Below, one piece after another: positions 53,994-61,855 of a stretch of 64,000 bases of DNA (positions are counted from its first letter, which is position 1; each line of letters starts with the position of its first letter). Source of the stretch: Bacillota bacterium (GTDB taxonomy: Bacteria; Bacillota; Clostridia; Christensenellales; SZUA-584); assembly GCA_023459495.1 (NCBI GenBank), contig JAEWTL010000127.1, forward strand, positions 62,001 through 126,000, given 5' to 3'. Below the pieces are notes generated by a model. It ran no database searches. It was not told where the DNA came from and saw nothing but the letters and a program-made list of their open reading frames with translations. Position numbers and translations under genes: made by a program.

Positions 53994-54051
53994 AAGCGTA
54001 TAGCATTGTTATATCATATTAGCATAATAATATCCATAGCGGAGGCTGAAC

Positions 54052-55053
54052 ATGGGCGACTTTCCGAAACGCGCGAAGCTGCTGCTGCTGCTCGACTACT
54101 TGAAGCAGCATACCGACGAGCAGCATCCCAAAAAGCTGGCGGACATACTGGAATACCTCGCGTCTCAGGGCGTAGAGGCGGAGCGTAAGGCAGTATATGC
54201 CGATATTGCGCTGCTGCGCGATCTGGGCTATGACGTTGTCCGTACGACCGAAGGCGGCGCAGCCTACTTTTTAGGCGAGCGCTGCATGGAGGCTGCGGAA
54301 GCGGAAATCTGCGCGAGCGCGGTATCCGCTGCGCGGTTCATCACGCAGAAGAAGAGCGAAGAGCTGATCGGCAAGCTGGGCAGCCTGTTTTCGGAGTCGC
54401 AGGCCACAGGATTCCGCACGCGCATGGAACTCGCCCGCACCCTAAAGACGCGCAACGAGGAAATCTACTACAACATCGACAAGATCGTACGCGCCGTCAG
54501 CGCGAACCAGAAGATATCGTTCCTGTACTTTGAGTACCTGCCCGACAAGACGCTGCGCCTCCGCCGTGACGGCCGCCGCTACGAGGCCAGCCCCTATTCA
54601 CTGATGTGGTTTGAGGACGCGTACTATCTCGTGTGCAACATGGACAAGTATGACAACCTCTCACATTTCCGCGTGGACCGCATGACCCGTGTGGACATCC
54701 TGGACGCGCCGCGCCGGCCTGTGGGCGAGGTATCGGAATACAAGAATTACATCGACTTCGACGAATATCACCGCAGCGTGTTCTTCATGTTTGGCGGCAA
54801 ACCGCAGCAGGTACGCATCCGTTTCGCGGAGGAACTGGCCACCGCCGTGTTCGACCGTCTCGGCACCAGCGTAGACGTTTCGGGCATCAAAGACGGCTGG
54901 TTTACCGTCTCGGCAAGCGTCCGCGTCTCCCCCGGCTTTCTCTCGTGGCTCACGGTATTCGGCGACAAAGCGGAGGTGCTCTATCCGGAGAGCCTGAGGG
55001 AAGACATGAAGCAGCTGATCAAGTCCTTGGCCGAGGTATATGGGAAGGAATAG
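54052..55053 (+). CDS. HTH and WYL-domain transcriptional regulator
   Basis: The 333-residue protein has an N-terminal winged helix (about 8-70; VEAERKAVYADIALLRDLGYDV is the HTH_11-type recognition segment) and a WYL domain (about 145-235; YEASPYSLMWFEDAYYLVC with the YL and RVDRM residues), followed by a WCX-type C-terminal part. WYL domains sense nucleic acids or nucleotides. It is divergent from the YfcC-type gene with overlapping promoters. ATG at 54052 has GGAGG seven bases upstream. The AT-rich gene follows directly and is probably co-transcribed. Confidence 0.93.
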   Translation: MGDFPKRAKLLLLLDYLKQHTDEQHPKKLADILEYLASQGVEAERKAVYADIALLRDLGYDVVRTTEGGAAYFLGERCMEAAEAEICASAVSAARFITQKKSEELIGKLGSLFSESQATGFRTRMELARTLKTRNEEIYYNIDKIVRAVSANQKISFLYFEYLPDKTLRLRRDGRRYEASPYSLMWFEDAYYLVCNMDKYDNLSHFRVDRMTRVDILDAPRRPVGEVSEYKNYIDFDEYHRSVFFMFGGKPQQVRIRFAEELATAVFDRLGTSVDVSGIKDGWFTVSASVRVSPGFLSWLTVFGDKAEVLYPESLREDMKQLIKSLAEVYGKE

Positions 55054-55103
55054 ATATCTATGTTGATATCAAAAGGAAGGTGATATCTATAAGCTTTCAG
55101 AGC

Positions 55104-56096
55104 ATGTCAGGATACAGAAAACTATTTAATGCTACGATTTATAAAACATGTTTCTTCGATAGTTGCTGCGATAATCGAATCATACGCGCTCATGCGATTC
55201 AAAATAATAGAATATTAAAAAAGTTATCTGTAGATGGTCAGGTTATTATGATTGACTATTTTTCAGAAGACAGTTTTGGCATGAACTATATCGGCAAAAA
55301 ACAAGCTACAACATTTAATGGTTTTTGCGGATATCATGATACCGTTTTATTTAGGCCGATTGAGGAGAAAAATTATATTGGAGAAAAGGAGCAAGAGTTC
55401 CTTTTTGCATATAGAGCACTTGCAAAAGAATATTGTACGAAAAGGCACTGCTACAATTTTATTAGTACGATACTTACTTTAATAAATGATCATCGTATAA
55501 CAGAATTGGAATCCTACTTTCCAGAAATAAAGGAAAATAGCGATATAGTTCATAATCTTCTCTCGATTTATTCTCCTATGATAGATGGCCTTGATTCGGA
55601 AATCAGAACATTAGAAAAGTATAAAGCATCTATGAGAATCAATATTTTGAATAAAGATTACCATTCTATTAGAACAACTGTATTTAGGTTTCCAACCGAA
55701 TCAAGGATTGCTGTGTCAAGTCTTGTAAATATCGTATATGATTTAGAAGGTAATAGAATCAATGATTTGAAAAACCCAAAAGGAAAGCGGAGTCCATGTT
55801 TTCTAACGATATTCCCCCAAGAGGGTCAAACCTACATTCTTTTTAGTTATTTTAATAAAATGAAAAACGATTATGGATTTATTAGCAATCAAATAGTATC
55901 TATGTCCATTGAAGAGCAAAAATGTATTGTTTCAAATATAATAGTCCAGTACTGTGAAGACGTTGTGTTTTCGCCAGAATTATGGTATTCATTTAGCGAG
56001 AAAAAGCAAGATTCGTATTTGAAGCTCTTTAAAAATACAATAAGGAAAAAAGGGAAACTTGAAATAGATCACGCCCTTAATATTTTTGAAGAATAG
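55104..56096 (+). CDS. AT-rich, foreign-looking protein of unknown function
   Basis: About 330 residues from the ATG at 55104; the true start is uncertain because a strong SD-like AAGGAAGGTGA (55073-55083) lies too far upstream of this ATG and directly against a GTG. The protein is rich in Ile, Asn, Lys and Phe, and the codons are A/T-ending, unlike every neighbour. The N-terminus has CFFDSCCDNRIIRAHAIQNN (about 10-30), a Cys/His pattern reminiscent of the start of some SEC-C-type proteins found in genomic islands. The rest is not recognised. No transposase adjoins it. The direct repeat GATATCTAT flanks its start (55052-55060, 55082-55090). Confidence 0.75.
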   Translation: MSGYRKLFNATIYKTCFFDSCCDNRIIRAHAIQNNRILKKLSVDGQVIMIDYFSEDSFGMNYIGKKQATTFNGFCGYHDTVLFRPIEEKNYIGEKEQEFLFAYRALAKEYCTKRHCYNFISTILTLINDHRITELESYFPEIKENSDIVHNLLSIYSPMIDGLDSEIRTLEKYKASMRINILNKDYHSIRTTVFRFPTESRIAVSSLVNIVYDLEGNRINDLKNPKGKRSPCFLTIFPQEGQTYILFSYFNKMKNDYGFISNQIVSMSIEEQKCIVSNIIVQYCEDVVFSPELWYSFSEKKQDSYLKLFKNTIRKKGKLEIDHALNIFEE

Positions 56097-56115
56097 AGCA
56101 AAAGGAGTTCCCCCT

Positions 56116-56541
56116 ATGATCCGATCTGTTACGCCTGAAGATTTTGATGCCATCTTCCCGCTGTTCGTGCAGCTCTGGCCCGCCAAGGCCATCGACCGCG
56201 AAGCCCTGCGCGCGGTGTTTGAGCGCGCTGCCGCTTCCGATACGGATGTGCTGCTCTGCCTCGAAGCGGACGGGCAAATCGTGGGCTTCTGCGCCTACGC
56301 TATCGTCAACAACCTCTGGCAGGAGGGGCAAATCGCCTACATCTACGCCATGGTGGTGGACGAGCAATTTCGGGGCAAAGGCTTTGGTACGCAGCTGATC
56401 AATGAAGCCATTGCGCAGGCAAAGCGGCAGGGTTTAAAGCGTGTGGAACTGGACTCCGGCTTTCCGCGTGAGAAAGCGCACGCGTTCTATGAACGGCTGG
56501 GCTTCGAAAAGCGCGCCTACCTGTTTTCATACATTTTGTAG
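56116..56541 (+). CDS. GNAT-family N-acetyltransferase
   Basis: The 141-residue protein has the GNAT core: VDEQFRGKGFGTQLINEAI (about 82-100, acetyl-CoA-binding R/Q-x-x-G-x-G/A) and HAFYERLGFEKRAYLF at the end. Members acetylate small amines or protein N-termini. Start MIRSVTPED at 56116 has AAAGGAG eight bases upstream. It follows the AT-rich gene by 19 bases but has normal GC-rich codon use, so the foreign gene was inserted before it. Confidence 0.9.
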   Translation: MIRSVTPEDFDAIFPLFVQLWPAKAIDREALRAVFERAAASDTDVLLCLEADGQIVGFCAYAIVNNLWQEGQIAYIYAMVVDEQFRGKGFGTQLINEAIAQAKRQGLKRVELDSGFPREKAHAFYERLGFEKRAYLFSYIL

Positions 56542-56581
56542 AAAGCTCATAAGGGAGAGTTGTTTTAATTTGTGTATGTAT

Positions 56582-56605
56582 GGGCGGCTTATGCCGCCCT
56601 TCTTC
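56582..56605 (+). terminator. Terminator of the WYL-to-GNAT unit
   Basis: GGGCGGC-TTAT-GCCGCCC (56582-56599) is a perfect 7-bp stem followed by TTCTT. The T-run is short. Confidence 0.6.
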
Positions 56606-56677
56606 CGGATAACGCTTTTCGCGTCCTCCGTTTCATCTGTACCAGCTTTAAGTCCGCCGGGCAGGGAGGGTATCCCG

Positions 56678-56992
56678 TCAGATTGCGCTGTGAACAAACG
56701 AGGCGATCCGGTCGATCGGAATATCCGCCACAGAACCCACTGTGCGGACCGTACCGCCCTTGCAGCCGCTGAAGCACGGACAGCCACAGGTATTACACTG
56801 GCTGCCGAGCGCACAACACGGCGCGGGGCCAAAGCAGGTAACCAGCCGCACAAAGCAGGGGTTGATCATCAGGATCACGCCCGTGATGCCACACCCGGAA
56901 GCTCCGCCGCTGGTCGTATATATGGTTACCGTCTGCCCGATATAGTGGGACAGATGGTCAGCAAAATCTTCAAAACAGCATTTCCCGTCCAT
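56678..56992 (-). CDS. Cys-rich small protein, possible spore component
   Basis: This 104-residue protein has twelve cysteines, most in the segment GPAPCCALGSQCNTCGCPCFSGCKGG (given here only as position about 58-83). It starts HLSHYIGQTVTIYTTSG, which suggests a small beta-barrel, and ends with DIPIDRIASFV. Similar Cys-rich small proteins occur in spore-forming Clostridia, but I cannot name a family. The ATG at 56992 has AAAGGAG eight bases upstream, and a sigma-K-like promoter precedes it, which would fit a coat protein. Confidence 0.7.
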   Translation of the reverse strand: MDGKCCFEDFADHLSHYIGQTVTIYTTSGGASGCGITGVILMINPCFVRLVTCFGPAPCCALGSQCNTCGCPCFSGCKGGTVRTVGSVADIPIDRIASFVHSAI

Positions 56993-57023
56993 TTAGCAAA
57001 CTCCTTTCCGTCGTTTTGTAATG

Positions 57024-57051
57024 TATATTATGTCACTGGATGGAGTTTGGT
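57024..57051 (-). promoter_or_regulatory. Sigma-K-like promoter of the Cys-rich gene
   Basis: CATAATATA (57024-57032, matching CATANNNTA) is preceded by AC about 17 bp upstream on the minus strand, close to the known late mother-cell sigma-K consensus. The -35 element is only two bases, so chance is possible. Confidence 0.4.
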
Positions 57052-57117
57052 GAATGCCGCATGGAGAATCAATTACGTTTTCGCATACCCGTTTCAGTCA
57101 AGCCCGTCACGGACGTA

Positions 57118-57147
57118 TTGTCAAAGCGCGCCGCTTCCCGGTATAAT
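57118..57147 (+). promoter_or_regulatory. Promoter of lrgAB
   Basis: TTGTCA (57118-57123) and perfect TATAAT (57142-57147) are 18 bp apart, about 40 bases before the lrgA ATG. Confidence 0.75.
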
Positions 57148-57190
57148 GAGCGTACTGCGTTCAAACCAAAAGCTGCGCACGGAGGCTATC

Positions 57191-57544
57191 ATGAAATACG
57201 TCTTTCAGTTCGGCATCATTCTGGCTGTTTCGCTCGCGGGTGAGGCACTGCGCGCCGTCATCCCACTGCCCATTCCGGCCAGCATTTATGGCCTGCTGCT
57301 CATGCTGCTGTGCCTCTCGCTGCGCGTCATCCGGCTGGATCAGGTGGAGAGCGCAGGGGAACTTCTGCTGAAATTTCTGCCCCTGCTTTTCGTGCCCGCG
57401 GTGGTGGGCCTGATGGCATCCTTAGATATGCTCTCGTCCATGCTACTGCCCGTGGCTGCGGCGGTGCTGATCGTGACGCCGCTCGTCATGGCATCCTCCG
57501 GCCTTGCGGCGCAGGCGGTACTGCGCAGGGAGAAGAAGCAATGA
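57191..57544 (+). CDS. CidA/LrgA-family membrane protein
   Basis: This 117-residue, four-helix protein has the holin-like signature IPLPIPASIYGLLLMLLCL (about 24-42) and FLPLLFVPAVVGLM (about 63-76). CidA/LrgA proteins act with LrgB in pyruvate/related transport and cell lysis control in staphylococci. The ATG at 57191 has GGAGG. Its stop overlaps the lrgB start (ATGA). Confidence 0.93.
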   Translation: MKYVFQFGIILAVSLAGEALRAVIPLPIPASIYGLLLMLLCLSLRVIRLDQVESAGELLLKFLPLLFVPAVVGLMASLDMLSSMLLPVAAAVLIVTPLVMASSGLAAQAVLRREKKQ

Positions 57545-58233
57545 CGGAAACCATCGTGTCCTTCATGTTCTTTGGGGCGGCGCTGACCATCGGCGCGTAC
57601 GCGTTTGCTTCATGGCTTCAGAAAAAACTCGGTTGGGGCTTTTTAAACCCGATTATCGTATCTGCGCTGCTGGTCATCGGCATACTGCTGCTGCTCGGCA
57701 TCGATTACGAGGATTATGCGGTAGACGCGGGCTGGATCTCGTATCTGCTCACCCCCGCGACGGTATGCCTTGCGATACCGCTTTACAAGCAGCTTACCCT
57801 GCTGAAAAAACACTGGAAAGCGGTTGTGATTGGTCTGGTTGCAGGCGTAGCCAGCAGTGCGGCGGGTGTTACCGCGCTCGCGTTTGCGTTCGGCCTCAAC
57901 CATGCTCAGTATGCGACGCTGCTGCCCAAATCCGTCACATCAGCCATCGGCTTTGGCATTGCAGATGAGCTGGGCGGCATGCCATCCCTTGCAGTGGCAG
58001 TCATCGTGCTCACAGGCGTCATGGGCAACATCATCGCGCGGGGTCTGTGCCGCGTGCTGCGCATCACCGATCCGGTCGCACAGGGCATTGGCATCGGCGC
58101 AGCTTCCCATGCGGTAGGCACAGCAAAGGCGCTTGAAATGGGCGAGGTACAGGGCGCGATGAGCAGCCTTGCCGTTGCAGTCGCCGGGCTGCTCACAGTA
58201 GCTGCTGCACCCTTCCTTGCCATGCTCATATGA
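57541..58233 (+). CDS. LrgB-family membrane protein
   Basis: The 230-residue, multi-helix product has the LrgB signature LLPKSVTSAIGFGIADELGG (about 122-141) and GIGAASHAVGTAKALEMGEVQGAMSSLA (positions about 182-209). It is coupled to the LrgA-type gene by a 4-base overlap. No LytSR-type two-component genes lie nearby, so regulation differs from the staphylococcal system. Confidence 0.95.
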   Translation: MTETIVSFMFFGAALTIGAYAFASWLQKKLGWGFLNPIIVSALLVIGILLLLGIDYEDYAVDAGWISYLLTPATVCLAIPLYKQLTLLKKHWKAVVIGLVAGVASSAAGVTALAFAFGLNHAQYATLLPKSVTSAIGFGIADELGGMPSLAVAVIVLTGVMGNIIARGLCRVLRITDPVAQGIGIGAASHAVGTAKALEMGEVQGAMSSLAVAVAGLLTVAAAPFLAMLI

Positions 58234-58274
58234 GCGTTTACCCGAATACAGCGTGCGGATCTGTTTTGCCCAAA

Positions 58275-58300
58275 ATAAAAAACGGGCTTAGCCCGCTTTT
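58275..58300. terminator. Bidirectional terminator
   Basis: CGGGC-TTA-GCCCG (58283-58295) is flanked by A-run (58275-58282) and TTTT. It serves lrgB (+, ends 58233) and the GGDEF-like gene (-, ends 58307). Confidence 0.85.
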
Positions 58301-58306
58301 AAGTTT

Positions 58307-59653
58307 CTAATATACGCCGGTAACAGACATCAACGCGTCCACCGCTCCGGGGCAGAAGCGTGATTTTTGCCTCCGCAGCCAGTCTTTTACGCCTTCCGTA
58401 TCGGCACGTTCAAATGTGATATCGTCATAAGCCCTCACCACGGCCAGCACACAGGCCGATATCGCAGCGTTGGGCTGTTCCCCGTATTTTTTGAACACCT
58501 GCAGATAAAGCGGCTCCATCAGCGCGAGCATATCAATACCCGCAATGATGCTGCGGCCGATCTCGATATGGCGCATAAACTCCTGCTTGTCCTGACCGGA
58601 AAGATGCGCTCGGTTCTTCAGAAGTCGCTCGTCGATGCCGACTAGTCCGAGGTCCACGATACGGGACAGCACGCGGATGTCATTGAGTTCTTCCTCCGTG
58701 CAACCCATCACCGTACCCACCTGTACGGCCAGGCTGGAAAGACGCGTTACGCGCTTGCCCCAGTCCACGCGCCGGGAGATGATCTCGTTGATCGCATCGA
58801 TGGCACAGGGTTCGGTGAGCACCCGCTTGATGTTGCCGTTCTTCTTCATGTGCGAGAGCGCGCGGCTGTACAGCGGGGAGAACCCGGCTTTCACCGTGCT
58901 GAACGCGTATCCGAAGGTTACGTTGGCTTTCACAAGGTTCAGGTAGGTTTTATGAAGCTGCATCGTCGCTTCACCGATGCGGTGCTCGATCTCGGCACGC
59001 TCCTTACCGAAATACGCCACACAGAAGTCCCCGCCGCCCACGCGCGCGATCATGTCCGCGTCGAAAAAGCTCTCTTGGATGACTTCCGCGACATTTTTGA
59101 TCAGCGTGTTGCCCGCGTGGTACCCCATCGTCTCGTTGAATTCCTTGAGCATATCGATGGTGGCGACGATGAGCGACTGCGGCAGCATCCCCTTCTGCAG
59201 CGCCGCTTCATAGAAGTTATCAAGCATGCGGGCATTATAGAGCCCGGTCAGTTCATCATGCGTTTCAAGGAAGGTAATGCGCTTCTGGTAGGTTTCAGAA
59301 CAGCCCGAATCGAACGCGATGCCTGCCGCACCATCTTCAGTTGCCAGCATTTTGCCATGTACGCGGTAGCGCCGGTAATCGCCGTCCTCGCGGACCCGTA
59401 CAAAGAAATCCATGGAGTTTTGCTCACGAAAGCTGCCCGATGCGATTGCACTTTTGATACGCAAAGCATCCTCAGGCTGCATATGTTCCCAGCAGTCCTC
59501 CATCGAAATATCCCGCACGCCCTCTTCACAGAATCCGGTAACGCGCAGCGTCTGTGCTGTCAGGTTGGCTTCCCATGCAAAAGCGTCAAAAAGAAAAGAC
59601 GCGCGCTCCGGATTGGCCGTATTGCCCGGTGTGCGCTTATGTTTGTCGTTCAA
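58307..59653 (-). CDS. PAS-like, degenerate GGDEF and degenerate HD-GYP-like protein
   Basis: The 448-residue protein has a PAS-like N-terminus (about 20-120), a GGDEF-type domain (THDELTGLYN about 131-140) whose active site reads RVGGGDF (about 204-210) instead of GGDEF, and a C-terminal HD-GYP/HDOD-like region (about 290-440) in which the position of the catalytic His-Asp pair reads IVDLGLVGID. Both catalytic sites therefore look inactive, which suggests a cyclic-di-nucleotide or protein-binding sensor role. The start is a TTG behind GGGAGG. It appears monocistronic. Confidence 0.8.
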   Translation of the reverse strand: MNDKHKRTPGNTANPERASFLFDAFAWEANLTAQTLRVTGFCEEGVRDISMEDCWEHMQPEDALRIKSAIASGSFREQNSMDFFVRVREDGDYRRYRVHGKMLATEDGAAGIAFDSGCSETYQKRITFLETHDELTGLYNARMLDNFYEAALQKGMLPQSLIVATIDMLKEFNETMGYHAGNTLIKNVAEVIQESFFDADMIARVGGGDFCVAYFGKERAEIEHRIGEATMQLHKTYLNLVKANVTFGYAFSTVKAGFSPLYSRALSHMKKNGNIKRVLTEPCAIDAINEIISRRVDWGKRVTRLSSLAVQVGTVMGCTEEELNDIRVLSRIVDLGLVGIDERLLKNRAHLSGQDKQEFMRHIEIGRSIIAGIDMLALMEPLYLQVFKKYGEQPNAAISACVLAVVRAYDDITFERADTEGVKDWLRRQKSRFCPGAVDALMSVTGVY

Positions 59654-59725
59654 TGCTGCCTCCCAACCGCGATGTTCTGCCTTAATATAAACAAAAGCAT
59701 CCTGGCTGAAACGCGGCCTATCCGG

Positions 59726-60175
59726 TTATTTCCGTTTGTTGGCAAAATATTGTTTTAACATGCCTGCACAGGTTTCCCGGAGAACCCCGCCGATGACGTG
59801 CGGCGTGTGATTGAGACGTCCTTCGGCGAGATTGTACAGCGACCCGAACGCCCCAGCCTTGGGATCGTATGCACCGAAGACCACTTCATCCACGCGCGCG
59901 TTGACGATGGCACCCGCGCACATCGGGCAGGGCTCCAGCGTGACGTAAAGCGTGCAGCCGGAAAGCCGCCAGCCACCCAGTCGCCGCGCCGCCTTGCCGA
60001 TGGCAACCACCTCCGCGTGCGCTAAAGGACTTTTCTTCGTTTCCCGCAGGTTGTACCCCCGCGCAATGATCTTCCCGTTTTTCACAATCACCGCGCCGAC
60101 CGGCACCTCGTCGCGCCTTGCGGCACATTCTGCGAGCCTTAGCGCTTCGCGCATAAACAGTTCGTGTTCATCCAT
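59726..60175 (-). CDS. tadA: tRNA-specific adenosine deaminase
   Basis: This 149-residue zinc enzyme changes adenosine 34 of tRNA-Arg(ACG) to inosine. The deaminase motifs HAEVVAIG (about 53-60) and TLEPCPMCAGAIVNARV (about 79-95) are complete. No SD precedes the ATG at 60175; a TATAAT lies only 8 bases upstream, so the mRNA is probably leaderless. Confidence 0.96.
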   Translation of the reverse strand: MDEHELFMREALRLAECAARRDEVPVGAVIVKNGKIIARGYNLRETKKSPLAHAEVVAIGKAARRLGGWRLSGCTLYVTLEPCPMCAGAIVNARVDEVVFGAYDPKAGAFGSLYNLAEGRLNHTPHVIGGVLRETCAGMLKQYFANKRK

Positions 60176-60183
60176 AGCGACTA

Positions 60184-60192
60184 TTATATCAG
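60184..60192 (-). promoter_or_regulatory. Extended -10 of tadA, giving a leaderless mRNA
   Basis: TGA-TATAAT on the minus strand has its hexamer at 60184-60189. With 8 bases to the ATG at 60175, transcription would start at or next to the start codon. Confidence 0.6.
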
Positions 60193-60256
60193 CTTTGCCG
60201 CATCAGCGCACGTCCGAAACACTTCCGGCCTTTTTCACATCCTATGCTGTGAACTC

Positions 60257-60293
60257 ATGCAAAAAATGCACAAAGTTTGTTCATTTTTCGCAT
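60257..60293. promoter_or_regulatory. 37-bp near-perfect palindrome, candidate DeoR operator
   Basis: The segment pairs with itself around 60275 at 16 of 18 positions: outer arms ATGC...GCAT, A/T tracts, then ACAAA-G-TTTGT at the centre. It ends 6 bases before the -35 of the DeoR-type gene, a typical place for autoregulation. Confidence 0.65.
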
Positions 60294-60299
60294 CCGCAG

Positions 60300-60328
60300 T
60301 TGTTTAATCTGCTTGTTCGTGGTATATT
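60300..60328 (+). promoter_or_regulatory. Promoter of the DeoR-type regulator
   Basis: TTGTTT (60300-60305) and TATATT (60323-60328) are separated by 17 bp, about 28 bases before the GTG start. Confidence 0.65.
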
Positions 60329-60356
60329 AGGAACATCAATGAAACGGGGTGAAGGC

Positions 60357-61115
60357 GTGAACACGCACAGGCGCGAGGAGATCAAGAAACTGCTTGATAC
60401 CAAGGGAGAGGTTTTTTTAACCGAACTCGAGGAACTGTTCCCCGACTGTTCGAGCATGACGCTGCGGCGGGATCTTAAATTTCTGGAGGACAGCGGCCTT
60501 GTCAAGCGCACCCGCGGCGGTGCCGTCGCGCTCTCCCGGCTCTCCATCGCGGCAGAAGACGTCTATTCTCGCCGTGCCATAGAAAACACCGACTCCAAGA
60601 CGTCCATTGCCAGAAAAGCCGCGGCGCTGCTGGAAAACGGCCGCTCACTGTATCTGGATTCGGGTACCACACTGATGCAGTTCGCCAAGGAAATCCCCGA
60701 CGACTACATCTCGATCCTCACCAGCGGGCCCAATATCGCGCTGGAGCTGATCAAAAAGAACCGTCCCAACGTCATGCTGATCGGCGGGCAGCTAAACCGC
60801 AACACGCTATCGGTATCCGGCGCTGGCGCGGGCCGCTTCTTAGAGGGCATCAACATCGACGTGGCGTTCATGGCTTCCAGCGGCTTCTCGCTGGAGCACG
60901 GCTTTACAAGCGGTACGTATTCCGAGTGCGAATTAAAGCGCGAAGTGCTTCGAATGGCTTCCAAAGTAATCCTGCTGATGGACTCCTCCAAGGTGGGCAA
61001 AAACCTGCCCTATACCTTTGGCTCGCTTTCCGATATCAACGTACTCGTCTCGGACGACGAACTGCCTGAAGCAATCGTCGAGGCGGCGCGACAGCAGGGC
61101 GTCACGGTGGTATAG
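60357..61115 (+). CDS. DeoR-family transcriptional regulator
   Basis: This 252-residue protein has an N-terminal DeoR HTH (about 3-57: TELEELFPDCSSMTLRRDLKFL, then GLVKRTRGGAV) and a sugar-phosphate-binding domain with DSGTTLMQFAKEI (about 101-113), GGQLNRNTLSVSG and the CELKREVL segment. Such regulators respond to phosphorylated sugars. The GTG at 60357 gives the standard N-terminus; an ATG at 60339 (MKRGEG) with AGGA is an alternative. No sugar genes are adjacent, so the target may lie elsewhere, possibly only itself through the palindrome at 60257-60293. Confidence 0.92.
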   Translation: MNTHRREEIKKLLDTKGEVFLTELEELFPDCSSMTLRRDLKFLEDSGLVKRTRGGAVALSRLSIAAEDVYSRRAIENTDSKTSIARKAAALLENGRSLYLDSGTTLMQFAKEIPDDYISILTSGPNIALELIKKNRPNVMLIGGQLNRNTLSVSGAGAGRFLEGINIDVAFMASSGFSLEHGFTSGTYSECELKREVLRMASKVILLMDSSKVGKNLPYTFGSLSDINVLVSDDELPEAIVEAARQQGVTVV

Positions 61116-61118
61116 CCG

Positions 61119-61661
61119 TTACAGAAACATCACCAGCCTGTAGGGCGATATGCTCTGTATATATTCCATATGGCTGGAGATCATGGCTCCAAGCACATCA
61201 TCCAGAGTCAATTCTTCATCGTCAGTCAGCACAACTGCAACCGTATCCCGTTCCGGGTTTCCAAACCGCCCTCTTAGTGTCAGCAGATACCGGAGCGGCT
61301 CTTTAGAATTCGTTTCAGCCGTGCTGTCAAAAAGATAGTACCAGCCGTCCTGATAAAACAGATCAGTATAATACGGCCCATCGTCCGCCAGAGTCGCGAT
61401 GCGCACACTTGCATCTTCGCCCTTGCCAGACGCCTCAACAAATCGCGTCCACACATCCTCATTGGAGACAAAATCCAGCCCGGACCGAACTACATATCCT
61501 GCCTCCCCCATCTCTTCGGCAGACATGTCCGCGGATATGCTGTCAAAACCAGTATAACGTCCATCCGCATCAAATGCGAACTCAAGGCTGGTTGTCTGGG
61601 CGCTGCATGCACCAAGCAGCAGCAACGCAGCAAACAGACACCACACGATCATCTTTTTCAA
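61119..61661 (-). CDS. Lipoprotein of unknown function
   Basis: The 180-residue protein has a lipoprotein signal peptide with lipobox LLGAC (Cys about 19) and then a soluble domain rich in Asp, Glu and Tyr. Start is a TTG at 61661, or an ATG three codons later; both follow GGCGG weakly. It is convergent with the DeoR-type gene with only 3 bases between, and its promoter carries a striking four-half-site operator array. No family recognised. Confidence 0.75.
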   Translation of the reverse strand: MKKMIVWCLFAALLLLGACSAQTTSLEFAFDADGRYTGFDSISADMSAEEMGEAGYVVRSGLDFVSNEDVWTRFVEASGKGEDASVRIATLADDGPYYTDLFYQDGWYYLFDSTAETNSKEPLRYLLTLRGRFGNPERDTVAVVLTDDEELTLDDVLGAMISSHMEYIQSISPYRLVMFL

Positions 61662-61686
61662 ACCGCCTGACCTTCTTTCAAAAAAT

Positions 61687-61738
61687 AGACTACCATAATA
61701 GTCTGATTAAGACTATCACGATAGTCCAGCCGTGTCAA
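61687..61738 (-). promoter_or_regulatory. Promoter with four phased half-sites (operator array)
   Basis: A perfect -35, TTGACA (61733-61738), is followed at 17 bp by the half-site TAGTCT. Half-sites AGACTA or TAGTC[T] occur at 61687, 61699, 61710 and 61721 in alternating orientation, 11-12 bp apart, so each faces nearly the same side of the helix. They form the dyads AGACTA-N6-TAGTCT and GACTAT-N4-ATAGTC over the -10 and start region of the lipoprotein gene. The regulator is not known. Confidence 0.7.
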
Positions 61739-61855
61739 GATGCTGTACAAGTGCCTGCTACGCGCAAAATGGTACCGAATACTGAGCTTAAGTGTAAAGA
61801 CGTGCGTGATTTCGGCACAGCGTCAGGGTATCAGACGATTCGCCCAATTAATCTG

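Noticed and set aside
55054..56100. Possible insertion sequence around the AT-rich gene
   Set aside because: No transposase motif and no terminal inverted repeats; only a 9-bp direct repeat at one side.
56441..57544. 367-codon open frame from inside the GNAT gene through lrgA
   Set aside because: It only joins out-of-frame GNAT sequence and the intergenic region to the lrgA frame; lrgA has its own promoter, SD and start at 57191.
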